In this document: positions 24,101 through 30,561 of the stretch, in pieces
Layout of the letters: each line of letters starts with the position of its first letter
Position numbering within the stretch: position 1 is the stretch's first letter
DNA from: an uncultured Ruminococcus sp.
GTDB lineage: Bacteria; Bacillota; Clostridia; Oscillospirales; Acutalibacteraceae
Assembly: GCA_902774325.1 (NCBI GenBank)
Contig: CACYIC010000034.1
Span: 1 to 39,198, forward strand
Reading direction: 5' to 3'
DNA: 39,198 nucleotides
The notes under the pieces: model-generated
What the model was told of the DNA's origin: nothing
What the model saw: only the letters and a program-made list of their open reading frames with translations
Databases searched by the model: none
Made by a program: the position numbers and the translations under genes

Positions 24101-27100
24101 ATAATCGGAGAAGAAAGCGTTCGTCTTGTACTCCGCCTTTATCGTCTTGACCTTGGCGTTATCGGTAGCGGCAACGGAAATGCTGTTGTTGCGGCTGCCG
24201 ATTTTTGTACCGTCCGACGGAGATACGGGCAGGATAACGGGCGGCTCGGTATCTTCGATCACCGTGCAGGAAACCGGAGCGGACTTTTCGCTGACATTGC
24301 CCGCCTTGTCGACGCTTTCCAGCCTGTAGTAATAGGTTCCGCCGAAATCAACGCCGGTATCATATATATTGACCGTAGTGACGTTGTTTTTGATAAGAGT
24401 GTATTCTCCGTCAGGGGAATCGCTTCTGTAAACTCTGTAATAGGCGAAGCTGCTGTCGTTCGTAACTGCGTTCCACGATACGCAGACGAAGCTTCCGCTT
24501 CCCTCCTTCGAGGAATCAGCTTTGATGCCCGTGGGCAGCGCCGGAGCGGTCCTGTCGACCTCGTACTCGTATGTCGTGGTTTCATCGTCGGGGGTGCGGT
24601 TGCCGTAGCGGTCCTCAACAATGCCTCTTACAAACAGCGGACCCTCCTCGTAACCGGTCAGATCAAGGCTATAATAGATGGTGTATGAAGGGCGTTCTTC
24701 ATTGGAGGGCATGATGGTCTTAACAGTGCTCCAGTCACGATTGTTTCCGGAAACCTGAATCTCCGTGAAGGCGATCCTGTAATCATCGGTCACAGTCATG
24801 CCGATGTAAATCGAATCCCTGTAATATCCCGGCGCGGGCGACATTGCCGTCACCTTGGGAGCTATGGTATCGGCAGTGGTGGTGACGGTCAGCTCATCGG
24901 ACTCGGTTCCCCTGTTGCTGTTGCTGTCATAAGCTGCCACCCGGTAGGTATAGGAGGTCTCGGGCGTGAGAGACATCAGGTTATAGCCGAGCTGGTGGCT
25001 GATGGTGCTGAGATATTTCCAGCTGCCGTCCTGCTGCTTGATCTCAAGCAGGAAGTAAGATACATCGTTATCCGAAACGTCGTCCCAGGCAAGAGTCGCG
25101 GTAGTTCCGCCGACAGCGGTCATCCTGAAATTATTCACCTTTTCGGGTCCGGTGTTGTCGCATAAATAGCGATACGCGGGCGACCATGAGCTGTTGCCCG
25201 AAGTGTCCGTGAGCTTCACCCATACGAAAACATAGCCGTCGGGCATAACGGTCGTGTCAATTCTTTGATTCTTCAGCAGCGCGCCGTTCTGCGACTCCAG
25301 CTTGATCCTGTCGTCAGCGGCAGTGTCGGAGTCAGTGGAGTAGAAAAGCTCGGCATTTTCAATCTGTACATTATCGGTAGCGCTTATACTGAAATACTCG
25401 ATCCCGCTGATCGCGGAATTTGAGGAAGGAGTCATACTCTTGAACACCGGCGGGGTAACGTCGGGAATGAGGGACGCGCTTACGATATCGTAGGTCTCGC
25501 TTTCCTGACCGTATTTATCAACGCCGACGACGTAGTAGCTGTATTCCTTGCCGAACTCAACAGCCGAGTCGGTATAAGTCCTGTTTGACCTGCCGTTGAT
25601 GCGGGCGTAAAGCGTAAAGGCGTTCTCGCCCTCAGCCTTGCGGTACAGTCTGTACTTTTCGGTGTCCGCTTCCTTGGAGATCTGCCATGCCAATGTGATA
25701 TTGGTTTCGGAAGGAGTAGCGACCACGTTGTCGATCTTTGCGGGCGCGTCGGCAGTGGTGTATGAGTATCCGCAGCGCTCGCGGGTGTGAGTGACGGTGT
25801 TAGCGGCGTCGCCCGCGGCTTCGTCCGTGAAGCTGTGTCCGAGAGCCTTGGGAAGAGGACGCTTTGCGACAACTGAGCTGAGCGCAAAGCCGTAGTCCGT
25901 GCCTTCACCGTCGGTAGTCATCTTTATCGTGAAGCTGTTGCCGTTTACGGTGCAGCTCTGCGAGGAAAGTTTTCCGGTAAATTTGCCGGCGAGCTCTCCT
26001 TCGCCGTCATAAACATATACAAAATCGTGATTGAGCTCAACAGAGCTTTCCTCGCTGAAGGTCAGCACAAGCTGTTGGGCGATGGGTATCTGAAGACTGC
26101 GGCTATATCTCTTGCCGTTCTCGTAGTTATGCGGAGATTCGGGCAGGCTGTCTTGTATCAGTCTTCCGTCGCGTAAAACGAAGGAATCGCCGCAATTGTC
26201 GCAGGTATAACTGTAGTACGCGTCCTCCGTACAGGTCGCGGGAACAAACTCCTCGCTGTAGGAATGCCTGCCGTAGGCAAGATATTCCGTTCGGGTCGCC
26301 GAGCAGGTCCTGCAGGTGTAGACTACACTTCCGCGCTCACAGCAGGTGGAAGGAGTGACCGTGCCCTCGTCCCAGTCGTGACCGAACGCCGGAACGACTT
26401 TCACGTTTTTAGCGCCGCAGCCGTTGTCACAGACAGCGGTCTTGGTTCCGCTGCTTGTGCAGGTCGCATTGCCGTCGTCAACATAATTCGTGAACGAGTG
26501 CCCCACGGCGGCAAGACTGTGGGTATCGGTGGCGCCGCAGCCGTTGTCGCAGACAGCGACCGCCGTGCCGCTGTCGGTACAGGTGGCTGTGTGACCCTCC
26601 TCGGGAACGTATTCGGTAAACGAATGTCCGGTAGCTCCGAACTTGCCGCTGATATATACAGCGTCGAACGAAAAGCCGTAGCCTGTAACGCTGCCGTCAG
26701 TTTTAAGCCTGATACGGCAGTAAAAGTCCTCTACCGTAACGGTGCGTCCGCCGATGCTGCCCGTAAGGGTCGCTGCGAGGTTATCCTTGGAATCATAGAA
26801 ATACAGCTTATCGTAGTTGTTTTCCAGATAACTCTCTTCCGACAGCTTAAAGGTCAGATGGTTTGTGCCGGGATGGCTGACGACCCAGCTCATATCGACA
26901 TTGTCGCCGTAGTTGTGGGGAGATTCGGGATATTCGGAACGGTCAAGGACCACGTCCTCACCCTCGTTATAAATCACATCGCCACAACTCGAGCACCTGT
27001 AGGTTCCCCTTCCGTTTTCGGTGCAGGTCGGCGCCACCGACTCAATGAGCTCATAATTATGACCTGCCGGCTCATATTCGTAGTGAGTTGTGATCTTCTC

Positions 27101-27286
27101 AAAAGCGAAGCCGTGAGGGCTGCCGGCATGTTTGCACCTTAAGCGCACATAAAAGCTGTCACCCGGGACCGTAAGCGTTTGATTACCGAAGCTTCCGGTA
27201 TACTTGGCGAGCTGTTCGTAGCTCTTATCGTAAATATAAAGCTCAGCGTACGGGCTACTTGCATAGCTGTCCTCGTCGAACACCAA
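18191..27286 (-). CDS. giant multidomain secreted-type protein with internal dockerin; 5' end uncertain
   Basis: The frame from TTG 27286 gives 3031 residues, but homology continues upstream to about 27361, so 27286 is not the true start. Modules by residue: a CUB-like domain (to 66), then two more at about 121-213 and 382-475, each ending G-x-x-Y-G-F; five Cys-rich modules (C-T-x-x-G...C-x-x-C-G) at about 85-118 and 226-375; at least four Fn3 domains alternating with Ig-like domains (about 515-1215); a PKD domain (about 1225-1320); a carboxypeptidase-regulatory-like domain; a Gly/Ser linker (about 1484-1510); long beta-rich regions; a propeller-like region (about 2220-2600); a dockerin (about 2825-2885, two D-x-N/D-x-D-G loops); and a C-terminal beta domain. 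No catalytic site is recognised. It probably binds glycans or proteins on a cellulosome-like scaffold. It lacks a visible signal peptide because the 5' end is lost or misjoined. Confidence 0.85.
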   Translation of the reverse strand: MVFDEDSYASSPYAELYIYDKSYEQLAKYTGSFGNQTLTVPGDSFYVRLRCKHAGSPHGFAFEKITTHYEYEPAGHNYELIESVAPTCTENGRGTYRCSSCGDVIYNEGEDVVLDRSEYPESPHNYGDNVDMSWVVSHPGTNHLTFKLSEESYLENNYDKLYFYDSKDNLAATLTGSIGGRTVTVEDFYCRIRLKTDGSVTGYGFSFDAVYISGKFGATGHSFTEYVPEEGHTATCTDSGTAVAVCDNGCGATDTHSLAAVGHSFTNYVDDGNATCTSSGTKTAVCDNGCGAKNVKVVPAFGHDWDEGTVTPSTCCERGSVVYTCRTCSATRTEYLAYGRHSYSEEFVPATCTEDAYYSYTCDNCGDSFVLRDGRLIQDSLPESPHNYENGKRYSRSLQIPIAQQLVLTFSEESSVELNHDFVYVYDGEGELAGKFTGKLSSQSCTVNGNSFTIKMTTDGEGTDYGFALSSVVAKRPLPKALGHSFTDEAAGDAANTVTHTRERCGYSYTTADAPAKIDNVVATPSETNITLAWQISKEADTEKYRLYRKAEGENAFTLYARINGRSNRTYTDSAVEFGKEYSYYVVGVDKYGQESETYDIVSASLIPDVTPPVFKSMTPSSNSAISGIEYFSISATDNVQIENAELFYSTDSDTAADDRIKLESQNGALLKNQRIDTTVMPDGYVFVWVKLTDTSGNSSWSPAYRYLCDNTGPEKVNNFRMTAVGGTTATLAWDDVSDNDVSYFLLEIKQQDGSWKYLSTISHQLGYNLMSLTPETSYTYRVAAYDSNSNRGTESDELTVTTTADTIAPKVTAMSPAPGYYRDSIYIGMTVTDDYRIAFTEIQVSGNNRDWSTVKTIMPSNEERPSYTIYYSLDLTGYEEGPLFVRGIVEDRYGNRTPDDETTTYEYEVDRTAPALPTGIKADSSKEGSGSFVCVSWNAVTNDSSFAYYRVYRSDSPDGEYTLIKNNVTTVNIYDTGVDFGGTYYYRLESVDKAGNVSEKSAPVSCTVIEDTEPPVILPVSPSDGTKIGSRNNSISVAATDNAKVKTIKAEYKTNAFFSDYQTLKEITGNNSSRCSFSCALPMDEFGNGTQVTLRITASDTAGNEAEEKLVTYTIDTEAPQVENVSLSGDENNNFTSAWSCNSDDVSHFYIYRKTDTATSFTLYDSVRAQAGKTDYSYTDDDVVPADKSVQYRIEAQDAAGNTSFADTEILGVAGATGETGATAIAPIALLDCQGILVCESEYIFDGSHSSDDGTVVSYRFDFGDGSEPVENTNGKARHIYTETGMYTVTLTVTDNDGNVGSTQKNITVTGREMVGNVTVTVKDDNGAALPGTDIYVDLGEDNALHAFADSAGAATFELSIGTHVIAAYKDSEHLPVKQSITVTGSDTTLSLVLINEPIVTGEFEIHRMTFEEIIAAGIDITAAQNRNVVRLDVTLQYERVPIKSVIYWNGQDTVGEPIYVKSSSGVSRKLTPHVFGGSGSVIDGSGSGGSGSSGGSGGSGSGSGSGSGYNTPTIVYVDVPVEFSYLKEFFDVSLHIINHASEDFSLLNNTVKLNVPDGLSIVKTNSSEPKASVYIDEIKGQSQCSIEWVLRGDEPGNYRISADFLGLISYFNEPVSATFIADDDIVVYGSTGIEVEIEACETSKRGKLFFNTVVKNKGPIPLNAFEWKPLIESYMEEFVDANGNVSEMDEQRDTLNPGEKFVYRYFTGQGAFKKYVGYMVDDLNASGAEVTVTIHPVSYFLPQFYEKFPEESGSFVFEIVDSSGDAIDGAQVELSSDVKLKADDPKQKGRVIIPEDERDTIECDYLRVTADGYYSYTDPDFEGVAHGKKETVKLYRVGEFAVESVTLDGKDVINYSSSIQTNKDEASATFVAKIYGEIKSVDVVQGGRVLAASTSSYDASRYTYTRVIPANSFENGKPISLRVIEKEGKERNIALNIIALELDTDIDVKLPDNMSAELGSDDEGLSWLNGINLSLDFTDKINSNIEYDRSEQTISFMLNYNLRDFNTADPDDFNFDECLDADVFEKKLTKFMDQIDDSSDDIDKRVTVGIGGVIAFHVNDDGTLGDMVKARAFLKVEGSLSAGSDFIVGVIPLTINVNISLGVSGELGFEREKPEDPWEFNAKVGASLEVEASLGIGISCLNFSFYDSMNLETAYIFGKECYLDDITLKGEFGFSVKFFWWSKKYPILTAEVKVYNHEANTKKRIMSALSDSYVVDGYEIDSGMLNYGSVWNAPVKASSSPAVLLENAYAGTAPQIARAGDRIIMVYQGIDPDADCAANALALYYSVYDAATESWSTPSKLDNNHNADLSYSLASCGDRIAVVYTQSAASLTDEASLEDSVKNIEVYGAVYDPQTNAFTENTRITSNSSFDANPVLKNIGGAFTAAWINSAGNNPFLNDDGNTVMTSSLTVNGWTAPEAVADEVKTPSSLTLIGANGSGKIAYMTDSDNDLTTPEDRQLIVSDIGQGGSAVLAEGIETDIEAIELNGKDVLVWYENGSMKQYDPSTDETSEIIRLSNSAAGEFRAASDENGNTALVFKDTPGSLSAVYFNSASGEWTAPVRVVSSENFIDSFDAAFVNGKLSLTYYDTVMKDSETLETESSLMTVTVGAGAKPVISSADVDLNEVRANEEARLLVKVENDGFTPTGDLEFTVTGYDGSVIGAYSAEASAITGGGSKTYSVPFTAPDTALNRDLKVTVSDGETASEASFTLAKVDMGIRAEQYDRDGQSFVKATVYNNYLYASPATVEIYNRLTGETLNSVEISTVYNGKPAVIYIPLDASCADVDGLVSVRVVSKAPDSRDFNNTCSFAYRRNSVDDTRILIGDLNFDGLVNIIDATIVQKIAAKIIVPDSKLFMAADADGDNDIDINDVTAIQKRIAKLSGSGLTGTSCVYTETEDVQDNLIKVTAAYAYANDGQNNIRFEFKRNVLDSYTMLSHGVLYGTSASTFGGGKADAALRFADSEGKTLMEKVKNTVITTTTDDGTDGFTIDVGSRTDGVVYARAYAILEDSKGSVRIVYSDVISGSFDELK
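22756..22840 (-). repeat. Gly/Ser-rich linker repeat within the giant gene
   Basis: The DNA is a run of six-base units (GGCTCA/GGCTCG variants on the coding strand) encoding alternating Gly and Ser over about 28 residues, with no other residue in the core. It separates the Fn3/PKD half from the second half of the protein and is likely a flexible hinge. Such a simple repeat is prone to slippage. Confidence 0.85.
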
Positions 27287-27355
27287 ATCAAAATGGTCGG
27301 CTCCCTCTTTGGTGTAGAACCAGGAAGGAAAAGAAGCTTGCCCGCAGTTCTCTCC

Positions 27356-27410
27356 CGAGTTTTTATTGAAAATCAGTATTAGTATGAGTCTCCTGCCGGG
27401 AGAGCGGCAA
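27356..27410 (-). promoter_or_regulatory. Fur-box-like sequence in an inverted repeat, upstream of the giant gene
   Basis: On the minus strand the sequence contains TAATACTGATTTTCA, which matches a 7-1-7 Fur box (TGATAAT-N-ATTATCA) at most positions. It lies in the loop of an inverted repeat whose arms are CTCTCCCG / CGGGAGAG with outer CTTGCC / GGCAAG. The end of the block overlaps the point where the giant gene's homology starts. Metal regulation of a dockerin protein would be unexpected, so the block may belong to a different gene joined here. Confidence 0.3.
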
Positions 27411-27417
27411 GAAACGC

Positions 27418-27472
27418 AAAAACCCTCCGAACAGGAGCGCCGTCATCGGGCGGAGTTTGTTCGGAGGGAGTT
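27418..27472. terminator. strong hairpin terminator between the TetR gene and the giant gene
   Basis: A 10-bp perfect outer stem, CCCTCCGAAC / GTTCGGAGGG, with a 26-base inner region that can itself pair. On the minus strand it is followed by TTTTTGCGTTT, a good terminator; on the plus strand by AGTTTTC, a weaker one. It would end transcription from the TetR side before the giant gene, so the giant gene needs its own promoter after this point or antitermination. Confidence 0.8.
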
Positions 27473-27634
27473 TTCTGTTATACTTATTTATACATTTATA
27501 TTATAATAGCTGTTTCGATACCGGTTTGATACCGGATAAAAGCTGCCGCGCCCTGCGGTCGGTGATCCGCGATTTGGCTCGCGGGCGAACGGCTTGTTCT
27601 GAAAAAGCCTGTGAAGCGGGTGGCGGGGATGGCT
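27473..27634. other. intergenic region with AT-rich promoter-like stretch
   Basis: Bases 27478-27510 are AT-rich and contain TATAAT-like boxes on both strands (TATAAT on the minus strand at 27505-27500), without good -35 hexamers. The rest, up to the TetR gene end, is GC-rich and shows no gene. Confidence 0.4.
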
Positions 27635-28237
27635 CTAGGTATTGAATACGAGCTTGTTTTCGGGGATGAAGGCGCTCAGACCGTTTGCCGCGAGGCGGTT
27701 GATGGTGAGAGCGATATCCTCGATATCTCCCTTGCAGTCGTTCCTGAACCAGTCGACATAGGTGGCGAGGATGCCCGAAACTATGAATGAGGCGAGGAAT
27801 TCGACCTCCGCCTGGGTGGTTTTTGCGGAGTCGACGACCTGGGTGATGGCGCGGCGGGTCTCCGCCTTGAAAAGCTCCTCGATCGAGCCCTTGAAGAATA
27901 GGTCGGGATTGTGCTTTGTGATGCGGCGCAGGATCCGCTTGTTGCCCTTTATCAGCTTTCCGACATGGCGCAGCGCGTCCGCGACGTCAAAATGAGTGCG
28001 GCGCTCCTTGGAGAATTCCCTGAGTACCTCCTCGGTCAGATCCTTTTCGATATCGGTGTATACCTCGTCGACCGTCTGGTAATGGCGGTAGAAGGTCTTG
28101 CGGTTTATCATCGCGCGCAGGCTCAGCTCGGTGACGGTGATATCCGCGATATTTTTCTTGGTCAGCAGCTCGATAAGAGCCAGCTTTATGCTTTGGCGGG
28201 TTTTGTATACCCGCAGATCGGTGGTTTCGATATTCAT
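27635..28237 (-). CDS. TetR-family transcriptional regulator
   Basis: ATG 28237 has an AAGGGTGA site and gives 200 residues; a longer frame from 28282 has no site. The N-terminal helix-turn-helix is typical: S-I-K-L-A-L-I-E-L-L, then I-A-D-I-T-V-T-E-L, then I-N-R-K-T-F-Y-R-H-Y. The rest is an all-helical ligand-binding domain of the type seen in small TetR proteins near DhaS. These are dimeric repressors; the ligand and targets are unknown. The gene is divergent from ilvB with about 155 bp between starts, so it may control itself or ilvB, but no palindromic operator is obvious. Confidence 0.85.
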   Translation of the reverse strand: MNIETTDLRVYKTRQSIKLALIELLTKKNIADITVTELSLRAMINRKTFYRHYQTVDEVYTDIEKDLTEEVLREFSKERRTHFDVADALRHVGKLIKGNKRILRRITKHNPDLFFKGSIEELFKAETRRAITQVVDSAKTTQAEVEFLASFIVSGILATYVDWFRNDCKGDIEDIALTINRLAANGLSAFIPENKLVFNT

Positions 28238-28331
28238 ATTATCACCCTTGCCAATTGTATCATTAATCCGCCGATTCGTCAAGGCGGGAAAAAGTAATAA
28301 AGATTGAAACGCCTAAAAGTTTGTATAATAG

Positions 28332-28360
28332 TTGACAATCTCGATTTAATGCGCTAAAAT
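28332..28360 (+). promoter_or_regulatory. sigma-A promoter of ilvB
   Basis: A perfect TTGACA at 28332-28337 and TAAAAT at 28355-28360 with a 17-bp spacer, about 34 bp before the ATG. The leader is too short for a T-box or a branched-chain leader peptide, so attenuation is unlikely here. Confidence 0.85.
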
Positions 28361-28393
28361 ATATGACAGACTTTTTAAAAGGGGTATTCAAGT

Positions 28394-30061
28394 ATGAAAC
28401 TTACAGGTGCCGAGATTATCTGTGAGTGTCTTTTGGAGCAGGGCGTGGACACTGTTTTCGGTTATCCGGGCGGCGCGGCGCTCAACACCTATGACGCTCT
28501 TTACAAGTACAGCGACAGGATCAGGCATATTCTGACGGCGCACGAGCAGGGCGCCTCACACGCCGCGGACGGTTATGCCCGCGCTACGGGCAAGACGGGA
28601 GTTGTGCTCACCACCTCGGGTCCGGGAGCGACGAATATCGTGACGGGCATCGCCACCGCCAATATCGACAGCATACCGATAGTGGCGATCACCGCGAACG
28701 TCAACCGCGACCAGCTTGGACGCGACAGCTTCCAGGAGGTCGACATCGTAAATATCACCAAGCCAATAACAAAGGCGAGCAGGCTCGTAGAGCGCGTCGA
28801 GGAGCTCGCGCCTACTATCCGCGAGGCGTTCCGCCTTGCCAATACGGGCAGGAAGGGTCCCGTTCTGATCGACGTTCCCAAGGACATCACCGCGATGACT
28901 ACGGAATTTGAGCGCGCGGAGCCCCGCAAGCCCATGATGATAAGCATAAAGAATCCCGACAGCATCCGCAGGGTACAGGAGCTTATCCGTCAGAGCGAGC
29001 GCCCGATGATATTCGCCGGAGGCGGCATCATCAGCGCAAACGCCTGCGAGGAGCTGAAAGCCTTTGCCGAGCTGATTGACGCGCCGGTTTGCTGCAGCCT
29101 CATGGGTTTGGGAGCCATCCCCGAGCGTCATCCTCTATGCGTGGGAAATATCGGTATGCACGGCGGCTACGAAACGGGCATGGTTACCGCTAACTGCGAC
29201 CTTATGCTCGCCTGCGGAGCGCGTTTTTCGGATCGCGTCGCCGGTGACAGAGATAAATTCGGCGAGCAGGCGAAGATCGTTCAGCTTGAGATCGACGAAA
29301 AGGAGATCAACAAGAACGTCCGCGTGGACGAATACGTTCTCGGAAACGTCAAGGACGCGCTCATAGCTCTTTCGGCGGGCATGGATCAGCAGTCCCACAC
29401 CGATTGGCTGGAGAAAATCGAAGTCTGGAAGCATGAGCTTGACGGAATTCACGAGCCGGATACCGAGTATCCCGAGCCCTTCCAGGTGCTCGGCGCTCTC
29501 AACGAGCTCAAAGCCGACGGCGATATAATCGCTACGGACGTCGGTCAGCATCAGATGTGGGTAGCTCAGTACAGCAAGATCGAGAGGTCTCGTACTCTGC
29601 TCACCTCGGGAGGTATGGGCACAATGGGCTTCGGCATGGGCGCGGCTATCGGCGCTCAGGTCGCCTTCCCCGACAAGAGAGTATTTTTGGTGACGGGCGA
29701 CGGCAGCTTCCACATGAACCTCAACGAGCTTGTCACCCTCAGCTCCTATCAGCTCCCGGTTGTGGTGCTCATCATGAACAACACCGTGCTCGGTATGGTG
29801 CGCCAGTGGCAGAAGCTCTTTTACGGCAGCCGCTTCTCTCAGACCGACCCCCACCGCCCGACGGACTTTGTCGCTCTGGCGAACGCCTTCGGAGTCGAGG
29901 GAATGAGGATAACAAAGGACGAGGAGATCGAGCCCGTGCTTAAGGCGGCTATCGCGCTCAACAAGCCGGTGGTCATCGACTGCCATATCAATCCCGACGT
30001 GAACGTTCTGCCCATGATCCCTCCGGGAAAAACGGTGAACGAGATCGTCACTAAAATGTAA
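28394..30061 (+). CDS. ilvB: acetolactate synthase large (catalytic) subunit
   Basis: A 555-residue ThDP-dependent enzyme behind AAAAGGGG. The catalytic glutamate is E51 in A-H-E-Q-G-A-S; the ThDP/Mg motif starts at G435-D436-G437-S-F and ends with I-M-N-N. The region after F-G-Y-P-G-G-A matches biosynthetic AHAS. It joins two pyruvates (or pyruvate and 2-oxobutyrate) in the first step of valine, leucine and isoleucine synthesis. AHAS catalytic subunits usually work with a small regulatory subunit (IlvN/IlvH); none is adjacent, and the gene has its own promoter and terminator. A catabolic acetolactate synthase (AlsS type) is the alternative, but the length and motif context favour IlvB. Confidence 0.9.
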   Translation: MKLTGAEIICECLLEQGVDTVFGYPGGAALNTYDALYKYSDRIRHILTAHEQGASHAADGYARATGKTGVVLTTSGPGATNIVTGIATANIDSIPIVAITANVNRDQLGRDSFQEVDIVNITKPITKASRLVERVEELAPTIREAFRLANTGRKGPVLIDVPKDITAMTTEFERAEPRKPMMISIKNPDSIRRVQELIRQSERPMIFAGGGIISANACEELKAFAELIDAPVCCSLMGLGAIPERHPLCVGNIGMHGGYETGMVTANCDLMLACGARFSDRVAGDRDKFGEQAKIVQLEIDEKEINKNVRVDEYVLGNVKDALIALSAGMDQQSHTDWLEKIEVWKHELDGIHEPDTEYPEPFQVLGALNELKADGDIIATDVGQHQMWVAQYSKIERSRTLLTSGGMGTMGFGMGAAIGAQVAFPDKRVFLVTGDGSFHMNLNELVTLSSYQLPVVVLIMNNTVLGMVRQWQKLFYGSRFSQTDPHRPTDFVALANAFGVEGMRITKDEEIEPVLKAAIALNKPVVIDCHINPDVNVLPMIPPGKTVNEIVTKM

Positions 30062-30096
30062 ACAGGTCTTTGGTTTCCGCTTGTCGGAAAATTTTG

Positions 30097-30128
30097 AGCG
30101 TCCGGTTGAAGAGCCGGACGCTTTCTTT
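30097..30128 (+). terminator. terminator of ilvB
   Basis: A perfect 9-bp stem, AGCGTCCGG / CCGGACGCT, with an eight-base loop, followed by TTCTTT. Confidence 0.85.
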
Positions 30129-30290
30129 GCATGACAGAAAAATTCGACGTTCCGTATTAAGGCAATACTTTTATATCGGCAGCTTTTCGGCAGCGAAAAA
30201 AACGACTTCCGACCCGCCGTTGATGATGGCTTGCGGTTTATCTTAACCTTGAAAAAGGCGGATAAAGTGCCTACCGGCGCAAAGCGCATT
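30129..30290 (+). repeat. dispersed intergenic repeat R1, copy 2
   Basis: It contains the blocks GGCAGCGAAAAAAACGACTT, GACCCGCCG, TTGATGATGG, and AAAAAGGCGGATAAAGTGCC shared with copy 3, and the upstream block TTCCGTATTAAGGCAATA shared in diverged form with copy 1. It starts right behind the ilvB terminator. No supported gene lies in it. Confidence 0.75.
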
Positions 30291-30304
30291 GATTTGTCTT
30301 TTTT

Positions 30305-30426
30305 GTGGGAGTTAAAAGAGGCAGCGAAAAAAACGACTTCCGACCCGCCGCTGATGATGGTCTATAATTTATCTCAACCTTAAAAAAGGCGGATAAAGTG
30401 CCCACCGGCACAGCGCCCACCGGCGC
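30305..30426 (+). repeat. dispersed intergenic repeat R1, copy 3
   Basis: Nearly identical to copy 2 over GGCAGCGAAAAAAACGACTT, GACCCGCCG, TGATGATGG and AAAAAGGCGGATAAAGTGCC, in the same orientation and only about 130 bp away. The two form an imperfect tandem between ilvB and the patatin gene. The ACCGGC block at the end is itself repeated. Confidence 0.8.
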
Positions 30427-30467
30427 TATTTGTGCAAATCCGCCAAATATGGTCGAGTATTTTTGGA

Positions 30468-30496
30468 TTGCGAAGAAGGTCGAAATATGGTAAAAT
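30468..30496 (+). promoter_or_regulatory. promoter of the patatin-like gene
   Basis: TTGCGA at 30468-30473 and TAAAAT at 30491-30496 with a 17-bp spacer, about 65 bp before the ATG. Confidence 0.65.
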
Positions 30497-30561
30497 GAGG
30501 CTGATACCGATACCTGCCTGGGATCGGCACGAGAATCAATCCTCCGAATCGAGATGATGTA

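Noticed and set aside
26264-27142. Plus-strand open frame inside the giant gene
   Set aside because: The minus strand has repeated CUB-like and Cys-rich modules here; the plus frame is a shadow.
28283-28393. T-box or leader-peptide attenuator before ilvB
   Set aside because: The leader after the promoter is only about 30 nt and has no terminator hairpin or run of branched-chain codons.
29135-30289. Minus-strand open frame (384 codons) opposite ilvB
   Set aside because: It is antisense to ilvB except for its first part, which is the translated repeat R1. The protein-like start comes from the repeat.
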